From the NCBI GenBank assembly GCA_003221615.1, contig QHSQ01000106.1, positions 1 to 45,081 of the forward strand: DNA of 45,081 nt, given 5' to 3'. Every line of letters starts with the position of its first letter. The first letter of the stretch is position 1. The translations under genes were made by a program, and so were the position numbers. The stretch is from Candidatus Rokuibacteriota bacterium. GTDB lineage: Bacteria > Methylomirabilota > Methylomirabilia > Rokubacteriales > CSP1-6. Shown piece after piece: positions 8,455 through 16,365 of this stretch. The notes beneath the pieces were generated by a model. The model searched no databases. It worked only from the letters and a program-made list of their open reading frames with translations, and was not told where the DNA came from.

Positions 8455-9063
8455 TCAGGGAGCGCCGGCCAGGATGCGCAATCCAGTGACCACCCGGATC
8501 TGGAACGACAGGAAGGCGACGATCTGGGAGAGCGTCACGATGTCCGTCGTGGACCAGCCGGCGTCCAGCAGCGCCTGAAGCGCCGCCGGTGCGGCGTCGC
8601 GCGGGTGGAAGACGAGCATGTGCACGTGCTCGAATGCCGCGGCGAGGCGCGGACCGAGCGTTCGGCGAGTCGCCGCGCCCACGCGGTAACTCAAACCGGC
8701 AGTATCTTCGCGGCTCAGCGGTCCCGCCGGGTAGCGGCCATACGGGCCGCTGGTCCTGGCCTCCGCGATGGCCGCGTCGACCGCGTCCTTCAGCGCCGGC
8801 GAGGCTCCGCCCTCGGCGAGGCGCTCGGCATAGCAGGCCGCAATCGCCGTGGCGCCATGCAGGCCAGCGACGAATCCGCCCACCGCGAAACGCTCGTGTG
8901 CGGTGACGTGGCCCGGCGTCTTCGGCGCGAACAATGCCCGGTACGTCGCCTGCGCGTGAGCGCGCGCCTCGGCTCTCCGGGCGCGGATCGCGTCCAGGGG
9001 AGATCCCGGCGTGATCCCGACCAGGGCGTCGATGACGTCGGCGTCTGTTCCTGACATCTTCAT
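8455..9063 (-). CDS. CMD-domain protein (Avi_7170-type), lacks redox cysteines
   Basis: About 200 residues, Ala-rich and helical, with the carboxymuconolactone-decarboxylase-type helical repeat (HERFAVGGFVAGLHGATAIA and WSTTDIVTLSQIVAFLSFQI). No CxxC pair is present at the AhpD active-site position, where only one Cys (IAACYAERL) is seen. It is therefore probably a non-catalytic or differently acting partner of the downstream AhpD-domain protein. Start: ATG at 9063 or 9057, both behind GAGGACG; the longer frame to 9102 overlaps the luciferase-like gene and is less likely. Middle gene of the operon, 10 nt after the luciferase-like stop. Confidence 0.82.
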   Translation of the reverse strand: MKMSGTDADVIDALVGITPGSPLDAIRARRAEARAHAQATYRALFAPKTPGHVTAHERFAVGGFVAGLHGATAIAACYAERLAEGGASPALKDAVDAAIAEARTSGPYGRYPAGPLSREDTAGLSYRVGAATRRTLGPRLAAAFEHVHMLVFHPRDAAPAALQALLDAGWSTTDIVTLSQIVAFLSFQIRVVTGLRILAGAP

Positions 9064-9073
9064 CGTCCTCGAG

Positions 9074-10111
9074 TCACGCGACACGCCGGACTCCCGCGAC
9101 ATCCCGTCCCCAGCCGAGCGCGGGCGCCACGACCTCGGCGACCAGCTCGATCGATCTGAGGATGAAGGGATGCGGCGGATCGATCGAATGCACCTGGACC
9201 GCGACGTCCGTCGCCCGGGCGAGCGTGCTGTCCGTCTGGAGCGTGGCGATCACATCGTCTGGCGTGCCGAGATGAACATCCATGGCGACGATCATCGCGT
9301 GAACCGAATCACCTCCGGTCGCACGGCCCAGCCTGGCCAGGCGCGCGCGATGTCGCCCCAGCCCGATCTCGGCGAAGCGCAGAGCGTCCTTGTTGTCATC
9401 GGCGACGAACACCGTGCGCGAAGCGAGGATGCGGGGCGCGCGGCCTTCGGGCAGCGCCTCCATGTACGCGTCGATCATCGGGTTCTGGATCTCGGCCAGC
9501 GACAGGCCGGGCGCGTTGGCCGGCCGGGGCTGCGTGCGTGACAGCATGAGACCGTCGCCCGCCGCGCCAGCGCGCCTGGCTCCATCGACCGTGAACGTCG
9601 CCTGCCAGACGCGCTCGACCAGGCGTGGATTCGCCGGATACAGCTGATCCTTGCCTCCGGGCAACGGCCGCCCCGCCCAGGCGTCGCGCAACACTTGAAG
9701 GTGGCCGGTGAGCAAGGTCGCGCGCTCGGCACTGTCCTGGCCGAACGCCGCGTACGAGGAAAGGTTGCCCCCGCCGCCGACGCCCACTTCGAGACGGCCG
9801 CCACAGATGAGGTCGAGCACCGCGGCGTCCTCGGCCACCCGGATCGGCAGCTCGAGCGGCAAGGTCACGATCGCCGTCCCGAGGCGGATCCGCGAGGTCT
9901 GGGCGGCGGCCTGGGCCAGGAAGACGAACGGCGCGGGAAGGCCGCCCTCGTCTTCATGGAAATGGTGCTGGGCGATCCAAGCCGAATCGAACCCGAACCG
10001 TTCGGCGTGGATGATCTGCGCGGTCGCCAGCCGGTACCGTTCGGAGGGGTCCGCCTGATCGAGGAGGCGCGTGAAGAAACCGAGGCCTTTCGGCAGGGTC
10101 GCGGTCGTCAT
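9074..10111 (-). CDS. FMN-dependent luciferase-like monooxygenase (KPN_01858-type)
   Basis: 345-residue TIM-barrel protein of the bacterial luciferase-like superfamily. Recognisable blocks are AERFGFDSAWIAQHHF near the N-terminus, SRIRLGTAIVTLPLELPIRV (the conserved LGT strand), AVLDLICGGRLEVGVGGGG (the flavin-loop GR.E.G.G motif) and a helical C-terminus. The ATG at 10111 (MTTATLPKG) is preferred to an upstream frame start at 10132. It would use reduced FMN and O2 to oxygenate an unidentified small molecule. First gene of the operon with the two CMD/AhpD-fold proteins, which supports the recurrent three-gene set described for the AhpD gene. Confidence 0.88.
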   Translation of the reverse strand: MTTATLPKGLGFFTRLLDQADPSERYRLATAQIIHAERFGFDSAWIAQHHFHEDEGGLPAPFVFLAQAAAQTSRIRLGTAIVTLPLELPIRVAEDAAVLDLICGGRLEVGVGGGGNLSSYAAFGQDSAERATLLTGHLQVLRDAWAGRPLPGGKDQLYPANPRLVERVWQATFTVDGARRAGAAGDGLMLSRTQPRPANAPGLSLAEIQNPMIDAYMEALPEGRAPRILASRTVFVADDNKDALRFAEIGLGRHRARLARLGRATGGDSVHAMIVAMDVHLGTPDDVIATLQTDSTLARATDVAVQVHSIDPPHPFILRSIELVAEVVAPALGWGRDVAGVRRVA

Positions 10112-10191
10112 CTGCCGGCCATTATGCCGCATTCGTCACGCGGAAGGCGCGGACGCGAGGGCGTCCAATGCGTTCCCGCCGCCGGCGGATT

Positions 10192-10806
10192 CTATGGCTT
10201 GGGAATCCGTAGCGTCTTGCTGATCATCAGCGAGCCGGACACGAGGAAGAGCAGAACGGTCGCATGCCATTCGATGCCCAGCAGGGTCACTCGATACAGT
10301 GAGCCGCGGTGAAACGCCAGCATCAATACGCCGAGCGGTACGATGCTCGTCGGGATCGGTGTGCCCTCGAAGTATTCCACGCGACCGGTCTGCGCCGACA
10401 GGCGCTCCGCCGTGACGTTGTAACGCGCCAGTCGGCTCACCCCACAACCGACGAAGAACAGGAGGATCATCTGATCCAACGGCGTATTGACGCCGGCGGC
10501 AAAGGCAATCGCCGCCGGAGCGACGCCGAAGGACACCACATCCGCGAGCGAGTCCAGCTCGCGCCCCAGTGCCGACGCCGCGTGCCGCCCTCGTGCGATC
10601 CGCCCATCGAGCACGTCGAAGATTAGCGCCACTGGGATCAACACCGCCGCGAGATACAGGTGCCGCGTGGCGCGTGTGCTGAGGAAGGTCATCGCCTCGA
10701 AGATTGCGAGCATGCCGCAGAAGCCGTTGGCGATGGTGAAGAGGTCCGCCAGCTGAAAGGCGCGGATCATCGAAAAGTGCTTGTGGCGCGTCTGTTCAGA
10801 CGCCAC
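10192..10806 (-). CDS. pssA: CDP-diacylglycerol--serine O-phosphatidyltransferase
   Basis: Integral membrane CDP-alcohol phosphatidyltransferase that makes phosphatidylserine, the precursor of phosphatidylethanolamine. The full family signature D(x)2DG(x)2AR(x)8G(x)3D(x)3D is present at residues ~64-89 (DVLDGRIAR...GRELDSLAD). The N-terminal motif ADLFTIANGFCGMLAIF and the block GVAPAAIAF are characteristic of the PssA subgroup over PgsA. About six membrane helices; 204 residues, slightly short for the family. GTG start at 10806 with a weak ribosome site; an ATG 12 codons later is an alternative. The usual partner, phosphatidylserine decarboxylase (psd), is not next door. Confidence 0.92.
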   Translation of the reverse strand: MASEQTRHKHFSMIRAFQLADLFTIANGFCGMLAIFEAMTFLSTRATRHLYLAAVLIPVALIFDVLDGRIARGRHAASALGRELDSLADVVSFGVAPAAIAFAAGVNTPLDQMILLFFVGCGVSRLARYNVTAERLSAQTGRVEYFEGTPIPTSIVPLGVLMLAFHRGSLYRVTLLGIEWHATVLLFLVSGSLMISKTLRIPKP

Positions 10807-11063
10807 GATCAGGACTCGCCGCCAACGGGAAAGGAGAGAGTCGCCGGCACAGGAGGAAGCTAAGCGGGCCGGGGAGGCTCGTCAAGTGACTGCATCCAAG
10901 ACGCGTGAAGGCGCGATCGGATCGCCTCACCAGGTCGCCAGCGCGCGGTATCATGGGCGAGTCCAAGCCCGCCCAGTGAGGCATCTGCCCGGCCGCGGAG
11001 CACCGTGAAGGCCCCGCACTCGGAAGAACGGAGCGGACGAGCGAGTCGTCGATCAAAGAGGTC

Positions 11064-12125
11064 ATGATGCTGACCAGAGAAGTCCTGGTGGTTGTACCGA
11101 TATCCGACGAAGCGCTGAGTCGTATAGCGACGCTCGACCGATGCCTGCACGTGGTCGATGCTCGGGGCTGGTTTGACGTCGAAATCCGCGAGACCTGGCC
11201 GCCGTGGACGGTCCAGCGTTACCTCGGCCATAATTCGGGACCAGTCCGTTCGCGCCAGGAGCGCGACCAGTTGCTGGCCGGCGCCGAGATCGTGCTCGGC
11301 GGCTTTCCATTTCCGCTGGATCTGCGCGCCCGGGCCCCGCGACTGCGCTGGTTTCATCAACTCCCAGCCGGGGCGAGCAACCTGTTACGCGGGGATCTCT
11401 GGGGCAGCGATGTCATCGTCACCACCTCGCGCGGCCACGGGAATACCCTCGCCATGGCTGAGTACGTGCTGGCCAGCCTCCTCCACTTCGCCAGGGGGCT
11501 GCATCATGCATCTGGCGATCGGCAGCGGCATCGTTTCGACCATCGCACCTACCGTCCGCTGCTGCTGCAGGGTAAGACCGTGTGCATCGTGGGCGCCGGC
11601 GGCATCGGCCAGGAGGTGGGGCGCTTGTGCGCCAGCGCCGGCATGCGGGTCACGGGCACGCGACGCCGGATCACGCCCGATACCGTGCTGCCCGCCGGAT
11701 TCAGCCGCCTGGAAGGCCCCGAGCGTCTACATGCTCTCCTCGCGGAGAGCGACGGCGTGGTGGTCTCTTGTCAGTGGACACCGGAGACGACCAGGCTGAT
11801 CGGTCGGGAGGCCTTTGCCGCGATGAAGCCGGGCGCCACCCTCGTGAACGTCGCCCGGGGTGAAATCATCGACGAAGAGGCGTTGATCGCTGCTCTCGCC
11901 GAGGGAAAGCTACGGGGTGTGGCCCTCGACGTCTACGTGGGTGAGTTCGAGCATGAACCCGATCGTCGCCTGTGGGATGATGAGCGCGTCCTCATCACGC
12001 CGCACATCTCCGGCGGCAGCGACATGCGTCAGCATCGGGGGATTGACCTCTTCTGCGACAATCTGCGCGCCTATCTGGACGGGCGCCCCCTGACCAACGT
12101 CGTCGAATGGACGAATGGCTATTGA
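11064..12125 (+). CDS. D-2-hydroxyacid dehydrogenase (NAD-binding)
   Basis: 353 residues, D-isomer-specific 2-hydroxyacid dehydrogenase superfamily; reversibly oxidises a D-2-hydroxyacid to the 2-oxoacid with NAD(P). The Rossmann motif is VCIVGAGGIGQEVG (~173-186). The catalytic triad is visible: Arg265 in VNVARGEIIDE, Glu294 in YVGEFEHEP and His314 in ITPHISGG. The N-terminal substrate domain is divergent, so substrate and glyoxylate/hydroxypyruvate reductase identity are open. Start at the double ATG 11064/11067 behind AAAGAGG. The ~257 bp upstream separates it from the divergent pssA; a TATCAT at 10949-10954 is a possible -10 box. Confidence 0.93.
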   Translation: MMLTREVLVVVPISDEALSRIATLDRCLHVVDARGWFDVEIRETWPPWTVQRYLGHNSGPVRSRQERDQLLAGAEIVLGGFPFPLDLRARAPRLRWFHQLPAGASNLLRGDLWGSDVIVTTSRGHGNTLAMAEYVLASLLHFARGLHHASGDRQRHRFDHRTYRPLLLQGKTVCIVGAGGIGQEVGRLCASAGMRVTGTRRRITPDTVLPAGFSRLEGPERLHALLAESDGVVVSCQWTPETTRLIGREAFAAMKPGATLVNVARGEIIDEEALIAALAEGKLRGVALDVYVGEFEHEPDRRLWDDERVLITPHISGGSDMRQHRGIDLFCDNLRAYLDGRPLTNVVEWTNGY

Positions 12126-12143
12126 CCAGGGCTTCGTCCGCAA

Positions 12144-12608
12144 TCAAGTCTGGAACCCGAAGAGCCGCCAGCCCGCATCCTCACGCCGCGCCACCTCGGG
12201 CTCGTTCCGCCAGGTGAGGACAGTCACCCAGCCCACGAGCGGCAGGCGACCGGACACTGCGCCGCTCGTGTAGACCCACACCGCGCCGTCGACGACCTGC
12301 ACGTCGTCGATAGTCAACCGCGCGCGCAGGACTTCGTAGAGCGAGAACATCGCGAGGATCTGCTGGCGCAGATCGGCCTTTGTCAACCCGCCGCTTCGGT
12401 ACTGCTCCGATACGTGCGCGAGCACGCCAGTGGCGTCGCGGGCCTCGAAGCGCTGCCGGGCATGCTCGACTAGTGGGCGTAGCTCATTGACCAGTTCGGG
12501 CGGGGCCGCTCGAGCCCCCGGCGCCCCCGGCGCGGGCGTGGCCGACATTCCGCCGACAGACAGCATCAGCGCGATCAACGCGATACCCAGACGATGCGGC
12601 GTTGCCAT
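12144..12608 (-). CDS. Secreted NTF2/SnoaL-like protein
   Basis: 154 residues with an N-terminal signal peptide (hydrophobic stretch ~8-22, cleavage near SATPAPG). The rest resembles the cone-shaped NTF2-like fold: helix VNELRPLVEHARQRFEARDA, then strands ending WVTVLTWRNE and GWRLFGFQT. Such domains bind small ligands or act as immunity/accessory proteins; no specific role can be assigned. Convergent with the dehydrogenase gene, divergent from the TRL-like lipoprotein gene. GAGGAC immediately precedes the ATG at close spacing. Confidence 0.7.
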   Translation of the reverse strand: MATPHRLGIALIALMLSVGGMSATPAPGAPGARAAPPELVNELRPLVEHARQRFEARDATGVLAHVSEQYRSGGLTKADLRQQILAMFSLYEVLRARLTIDDVQVVDGAVWVYTSGAVSGRLPLVGWVTVLTWRNEPEVARREDAGWRLFGFQT

Positions 12609-12691
12609 GTCCTCACGATACCGTCACTCCTGATACCCTTGCCCAGTGGCGAGCTCCATGGATCTAACAGCCGTAAGAGAAGGAGGAGTCC

Positions 12692-13000
12692 ATGTTGAAA
12701 AGTCTGGTACTCGCGTTGTCTTGCGCGGCGTTGATCACAGGCTGCGCTCTGGCTCATGGACCCGTGATGGCGCCGGTCACCATCAACATGAAGGGACCGG
12801 TATCAGCAGGCCCGGCCAATACCGGTTCCAAGATGGGAAGGGCCGAAGCCTGGGGTATCGTCGTGTTCGCGACGGGAGACGCAAGCATCTCGGCCGCTGC
12901 GAAAAACGGCGGTATCACCCGGATCCATCATGTGGATCACGAGACGATGAACATCCTGGGGTTCTACGCCAAGTACACGACGATCGTCTACGGGGAGTAG
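12692..13000 (+). CDS. TRL-like family lipoprotein
   Basis: 102 residues with a lipoprotein signal peptide and lipobox ITGC (Cys18). The mature part (SKMGRAEAWGIVVFATGDAS..., then GGITRIHHVDHETMNILGFY) matches what I recall of the TRL-like family: a small exported domain with a Gly-rich loop and the ending YAKYTTIVYGE. Function in the family is unknown; an envelope location is expected. A strong ribosome site (AAGGAGGA) precedes the ATG. Monocistronic, followed by a gene-free stretch with a long inverted repeat. Confidence 0.8.
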   Translation: MLKSLVLALSCAALITGCALAHGPVMAPVTINMKGPVSAGPANTGSKMGRAEAWGIVVFATGDASISAAAKNGGITRIHHVDHETMNILGFYAKYTTIVYGE

Positions 13001-13339
13001 CGGTCCTCGCCGCGTCTCTCGTGGCGGGAGCGGGCTCGCGAGTCGCGTGACACACTGCAGCCATTCCGCCACGAGAGACTCCGTCACGGATACGGGCACT
13101 CGTTCCTCCAACGGCCAAACCATCTAACTGACAGCTATGCTCACCCTCTGGTTCGTGACGCTCGCTTTGACATGTGCCGATTTCTTGACGGTCCGGGGCT
13201 GATGAATCGTGGCGCAACTCTCGTGCGGCGCAGCGCCGGACGGGGCCGGCACCCCTGGCACGCCGTTCGCTTGCCCGCAGACCGTCTGTGGGACCGGTCC
13301 GCGTGGCGCAGGGACTATCCCCGAGCAAGGAGGTGCGTG
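13001..13339. other. Gene-free stretch before the haloperoxidase
   Basis: This 339-bp interval has no convincing gene. An open frame in phase with the haloperoxidase extends back to 13172, but the strong ribosome site just before 13340 argues against using it. The clearest element is the long inverted repeat at 13014-13079. I see no confident promoter, although the haloperoxidase promoter should lie here. Confidence 0.6.
13014..13079. repeat. Perfect 14-bp inverted repeat, 38-nt loop
   Basis: Left arm GTCTCTCGTGGCGG (13014-13027) is exactly complementary to CCGCCACGAGAGAC (13066-13079). The structure begins 13 bp after the TRL-like stop codon. No T-tract follows, so it is not a standard intrinsic terminator. 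It could be an mRNA-stabilising stem-loop or an operator. Confidence 0.75.
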
Positions 13340-14884
13340 ATGGATCGACGCGCGTTCTTGATGGCAGTGGCGAGGCTGGCGGGTCCAGGGCTCGCCATGC
13401 TCATGTTCGATCCGTCTGGCTCCGCGGGCGCGGGTGGATTCGATGACGGCCTACGCGACGCATTCGGCGCGCGCTTCCACCGGCGCCCGGGGCCGAGACA
13501 TTCACGGCGGCCCCAAGCCGCGAGGAGCTGGGTACACCACTGGAACGCGATCGCCATCGACGCCAGTGGGCTCGACCACACGCCGGTGGAGACCGGCGAG
13601 CAACGGGTCTTCGGCGAGAACCTGGGGCCTGGGCGCTCGAGCCGCGCGATGGCGATCACCCATATTGCGATCTTCGATGCGGTGAACGCCATCGTCGGCG
13701 GTTATCGGAGCTACACCGGTCTGGACCCCGCGCCCGACGGGACTTCGATGAGGGCCGCCATCGCCCAGGCCGCGCGCGATACGCTGGTTGAGCTCTTTCC
13801 CTCGCAGCGGGCGAGCTTCGACGAGCAGCTCGAAGAAGATCTCGGCCTGATCCCCGACCGCAGCGCCAGGGCCAAGGGGATCTCCGTGGGGAAGGGGGCG
13901 GCCGCCGCCATTCTCGCCATGCGCGCCGGCGACGGCTCACAGCAGCCGGAGCCCCGCATCGGTGTGGACTTCACCACGGGCAATAAACCGGGGCAGTGGC
14001 GCCAGGATCCGGTCAGCCAGATCCCGCTCGCACTGGGCGCACGCTGGGGCGAGGTCACACCGTTCGTGTTGAGGTCGGCCGATCAGTTCAGGGTTCCACC
14101 CCCGCCCTCGATGGGAAGCGTGGAGTACACGGCCGCGTTCGACGAAGCCAAGCGTCTGGGTGGCGACGGGCTCGTGACTCCGACGGAGCGAACCCCGGAA
14201 CAAACCGAGACCGGGATTTACTGGGCCTACGATGGAACCCCGAGCCTCTGTGCACCGCCGCGCCTCTACAACCAGATCACCGTGCGCATCGCCGATCAGA
14301 TGGGCTCCGATGTCGTCGAGTTGGCGCGGCTTCTGGCGCTGGTGAACGTGGCGATGGCGGACGCCGGTATCGCGATCTGGGAGGCGAAGTACCGCTACCG
14401 GTTCTGGCGTCCGGTCACCGGGGTCCGCGAGGCCGACGAGGGAAGCGGCCCCACCGGCCAGGGCGACGGCAACGCCGCCACCATGGGAGATCCGACATTC
14501 ACGCCGCTCGGTGCGCCGGCCAGCAATCTCGACGGGCCCAACTTCACGCCGCCCTTTCCAGCCTATCCGTCAGGCCATGCCGGATTCGGCGGTGCCCTCT
14601 TCCAGACCCTGCGCCGGTTCTACCAGACCGACCGCATCGCGTTCACCTTCGTGTCGGACGAGCTCAACGGCGTGACGGAGGACCATCAGGGCTTCGTGCG
14701 GCCGCTCCGCCCGCGCAGCTTCTCGTCGCTGTCCGAGGCCGAGGAGGAGAACGGCCAGAGCCGGATCTACCTCGGAATCCACTGGGCCTTCGACAAGACG
14801 GACGGCATCGCCCTGGGCCGACGCGTGGCGGATGCCGTGTTCCAGCACGCCTTCGTGCCGCTGGGCGAAGGCGCGACTCGCTGA
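13340..14884 (+). CDS. Vanadium-dependent haloperoxidase / PAP2-family protein
   Basis: 514 residues. The start at 13340 is fixed by AAGGAGG at 6-nt spacing. The N-terminus (MDRRAFLMAVARLAG) looks like a twin-arginine signal, implying export. The vanadate/phosphate pocket of the haloperoxidase-acid phosphatase superfamily is complete: KYRYRFWRP (Lys350, Arg357), PSGHAGFGG (Ser411-Gly412-His413) and SRIYLGIHWAFD (Arg475, Gly479, His481). Length and the domain upstream of the pocket fit vanadium haloperoxidases rather than small PAP2 lipid phosphatases. Such enzymes use H2O2 to oxidise halides; phosphatase activity is the alternative. It stands alone. Confidence 0.9.
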   Translation: MDRRAFLMAVARLAGPGLAMLMFDPSGSAGAGGFDDGLRDAFGARFHRRPGPRHSRRPQAARSWVHHWNAIAIDASGLDHTPVETGEQRVFGENLGPGRSSRAMAITHIAIFDAVNAIVGGYRSYTGLDPAPDGTSMRAAIAQAARDTLVELFPSQRASFDEQLEEDLGLIPDRSARAKGISVGKGAAAAILAMRAGDGSQQPEPRIGVDFTTGNKPGQWRQDPVSQIPLALGARWGEVTPFVLRSADQFRVPPPPSMGSVEYTAAFDEAKRLGGDGLVTPTERTPEQTETGIYWAYDGTPSLCAPPRLYNQITVRIADQMGSDVVELARLLALVNVAMADAGIAIWEAKYRYRFWRPVTGVREADEGSGPTGQGDGNAATMGDPTFTPLGAPASNLDGPNFTPPFPAYPSGHAGFGGALFQTLRRFYQTDRIAFTFVSDELNGVTEDHQGFVRPLRPRSFSSLSEAEEENGQSRIYLGIHWAFDKTDGIALGRRVADAVFQHAFVPLGEGATR

Positions 14885-14980
14885 CCTGGTCGGCGCGCAT
14901 GGTCTTGATCTTCCGCAAGACGCCGCGGGCCCCCAGCCCGCGCCCTTGGCGGCGACCGCGGTACCCTGGAAGGGACGCCG

Positions 14981-15598
14981 ATGTCGCAAATGCCGCTCTT
15001 CGCCAGTCCCAGCGAGACCGTGCTCGTGGATGATGAGCGAGGCCGCGTCGCGTACACGCCCGGGTTTTTGTCCGCCGACGTGGTCCAGGCCTGGTTCGCT
15101 GAGCTGCGCGAGTCCGTGCCGTGGAAGACGCAACGGCGCCGGATGTACGACCGGGATGTCGACGTGCCGCGGTTACAGGCCCACTTCCGCCTGGACCAGG
15201 GGGACGATGCACCCGATGCGATCCGCGTCGCGGCCGGCAAGGCGGTGGCCTTCACCGGCGTGCCCTTCAACAGCGTAGGCCTGAACTTCTACCGCGACGG
15301 CCGCGACAGCGTGGCGCCGCACAGTGACCACCTGGATGAGATCGTGGAGGGTTTTCCGATCGCGCTGCTGTCACTGGGAGCCACCCGCCGCATGACGATC
15401 CGCGCGAAGGAGCCGCCGAGACGAGTGCTCCAGATCGATCTCACGGGCGGCAGCCTTATGGTTATGAGCTATGAGACGCAGCTGCACTATACGCATGGGA
15501 TCCCAAAGACGAGGGAGTCAGTCGGCGCGCGTATCAGCCTGGCCTTTCGCGTCAAGCCGGCGAGGGACCCGGCCGCGGAGGCGTCCTTCTATCGCTGA
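14981..15598 (+). CDS. AlkB-like 2-oxoglutarate/Fe(II) dioxygenase
   Basis: 205 residues, AlkB superfamily (ALKBH2/3-like). The iron ligands are visible as His114-x-Asp116 in SVAPHSDHLDE and His172 in HYTHGIPK; the 2-oxoglutarate-binding arginines are Arg184 and Arg190 in ARISLAFR. The segment NSVGLNFYRDGRDSVAPHSD is the hallmark of the nucleic-acid demethylase branch. It should remove alkyl lesions from DNA or RNA by oxidative demethylation. The longer frame starting at 14832 overlaps the haloperoxidase gene and is not needed. No ada or other repair gene is adjacent. Confidence 0.92.
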   Translation: MSQMPLFASPSETVLVDDERGRVAYTPGFLSADVVQAWFAELRESVPWKTQRRRMYDRDVDVPRLQAHFRLDQGDDAPDAIRVAAGKAVAFTGVPFNSVGLNFYRDGRDSVAPHSDHLDEIVEGFPIALLSLGATRRMTIRAKEPPRRVLQIDLTGGSLMVMSYETQLHYTHGIPKTRESVGARISLAFRVKPARDPAAEASFYR

Positions 15599-15621
15599 CT
15601 CAGGCTGTCGCTGACTCAGGC
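15592..15621 (+). repeat. 16-nt-period tandem duplication at the AlkB-like stop codon
   Basis: TCGCTGACTCAGGC occurs at 15592-15605 and again at 15608-15621. The first copy contains the TGA stop of the dioxygenase gene, so the gene end has been duplicated, probably by replication slippage. The protein is unaffected. Confidence 0.85.
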
Positions 15622-15805
15622 GCAATGCCCTCCCCGAAGGGGACGTCTGCCCGACTCGGGTGCGTCCCAATACTGAATCGCTCGTCAACGGCGCGGTGAT
15701 CGTGATGTCGTCCCGCGGCACGGGTTTTGCGGTTCGCGCGGGTCAGCGCCCGCCCGGCGTCGGTCAGTTCAACGCTGCCGCGCGGAGCAGCCCAGGGAGG
15801 CGGAC

Positions 15806-16243
15806 ATGCCGAAGATCTTCGTGAACACCGACAATTCCAACCCCAAAGCCAAAATCTATGAGGCCGGTAAGGTTGGGAAATCCGCGGCGGCGGTCGAGAA
15901 GAAGATGCAGGAGGTGGTCACGGCGGTCGTCGGCAAGGCGCCGGACTTCGTCTCGGACAGATCCGCCGTCGGGAAGGGGTACACGATCAGGATCAAGGTT
16001 ACGAAAGTTGAGACGGCCGGAGGTCAGACGACGTACACGGTGCATCCCGAGATCGTGAGATTTCCATCGAGCTCAGGCAAGGGCGGCAAGGGAGAGGAGA
16101 TGGTCTCCACGTTGACCAAAGACCCGACGATCGGAGTCCAGGGTCATTCCGAAGCGTTGCTGCTCGAGGGCATCGAGGCCGTCACCGAGAACATAGTGAC
16201 CAAGAGCCTTCCCCTCATGAGAATGGACATGACGAAGCGGTAA
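15806..16243 (+). CDS. Conserved-looking hypothetical protein
   Basis: 145 residues, soluble, no signal peptide or membrane helix; I do not recognise a family. A helix-rich N-terminal part (KSAAAVEKKMQEVVTAVVGK) is followed by alternating strands (YTIRIKVTKVETAGGQTTYT), a Gly/Lys-rich linker (SGKGGKGEE) and a C-terminal helix (LLEGIEAVTENIVTKSL). GGGAGG eight nt before the ATG supports the start. It is monocistronic and ends convergently toward the OmpA-family gene. Confidence 0.75.
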   Translation: MPKIFVNTDNSNPKAKIYEAGKVGKSAAAVEKKMQEVVTAVVGKAPDFVSDRSAVGKGYTIRIKVTKVETAGGQTTYTVHPEIVRFPSSSGKGGKGEEMVSTLTKDPTIGVQGHSEALLLEGIEAVTENIVTKSLPLMRMDMTKR

Positions 16244-16289
16244 GGCCTCGCGGATTCCCTGGGCGCCGTCGCGAGCGAGTCAAAGCGAA

Positions 16290-16319
16290 CACGCCGCCGG
16301 CGTGTCCACCGGCGGCGTG
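16290..16319. terminator. 11-bp hairpin between convergent genes
   Basis: A perfect 11-bp GC-rich stem (CACGCCGCCGG with CCGGCGGCGTG) around an 8-nt loop lies 47 bp after the plus-strand hypothetical gene. There is no good T-tract on either strand, so bidirectional termination is plausible but not certain. Confidence 0.5.
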
Positions 16320-16335
16320 GAGGGCGAGACAGAGA

Positions 16336-16360
16336 GCGCCGCGATTGATCACCGCGGCGC
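16336..16360. terminator. 8-bp hairpin just past the OmpA-family stop
   Basis: GCGCCGCG and CGCGGCGC pair around a 9-nt loop, starting 6 bp beyond the minus-strand OmpA-like stop. With the neighbouring 11-bp hairpin it forms a double stem-loop between convergent genes. No T-run follows. Confidence 0.4.
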
Positions 16361-16365
16361 GGTCG

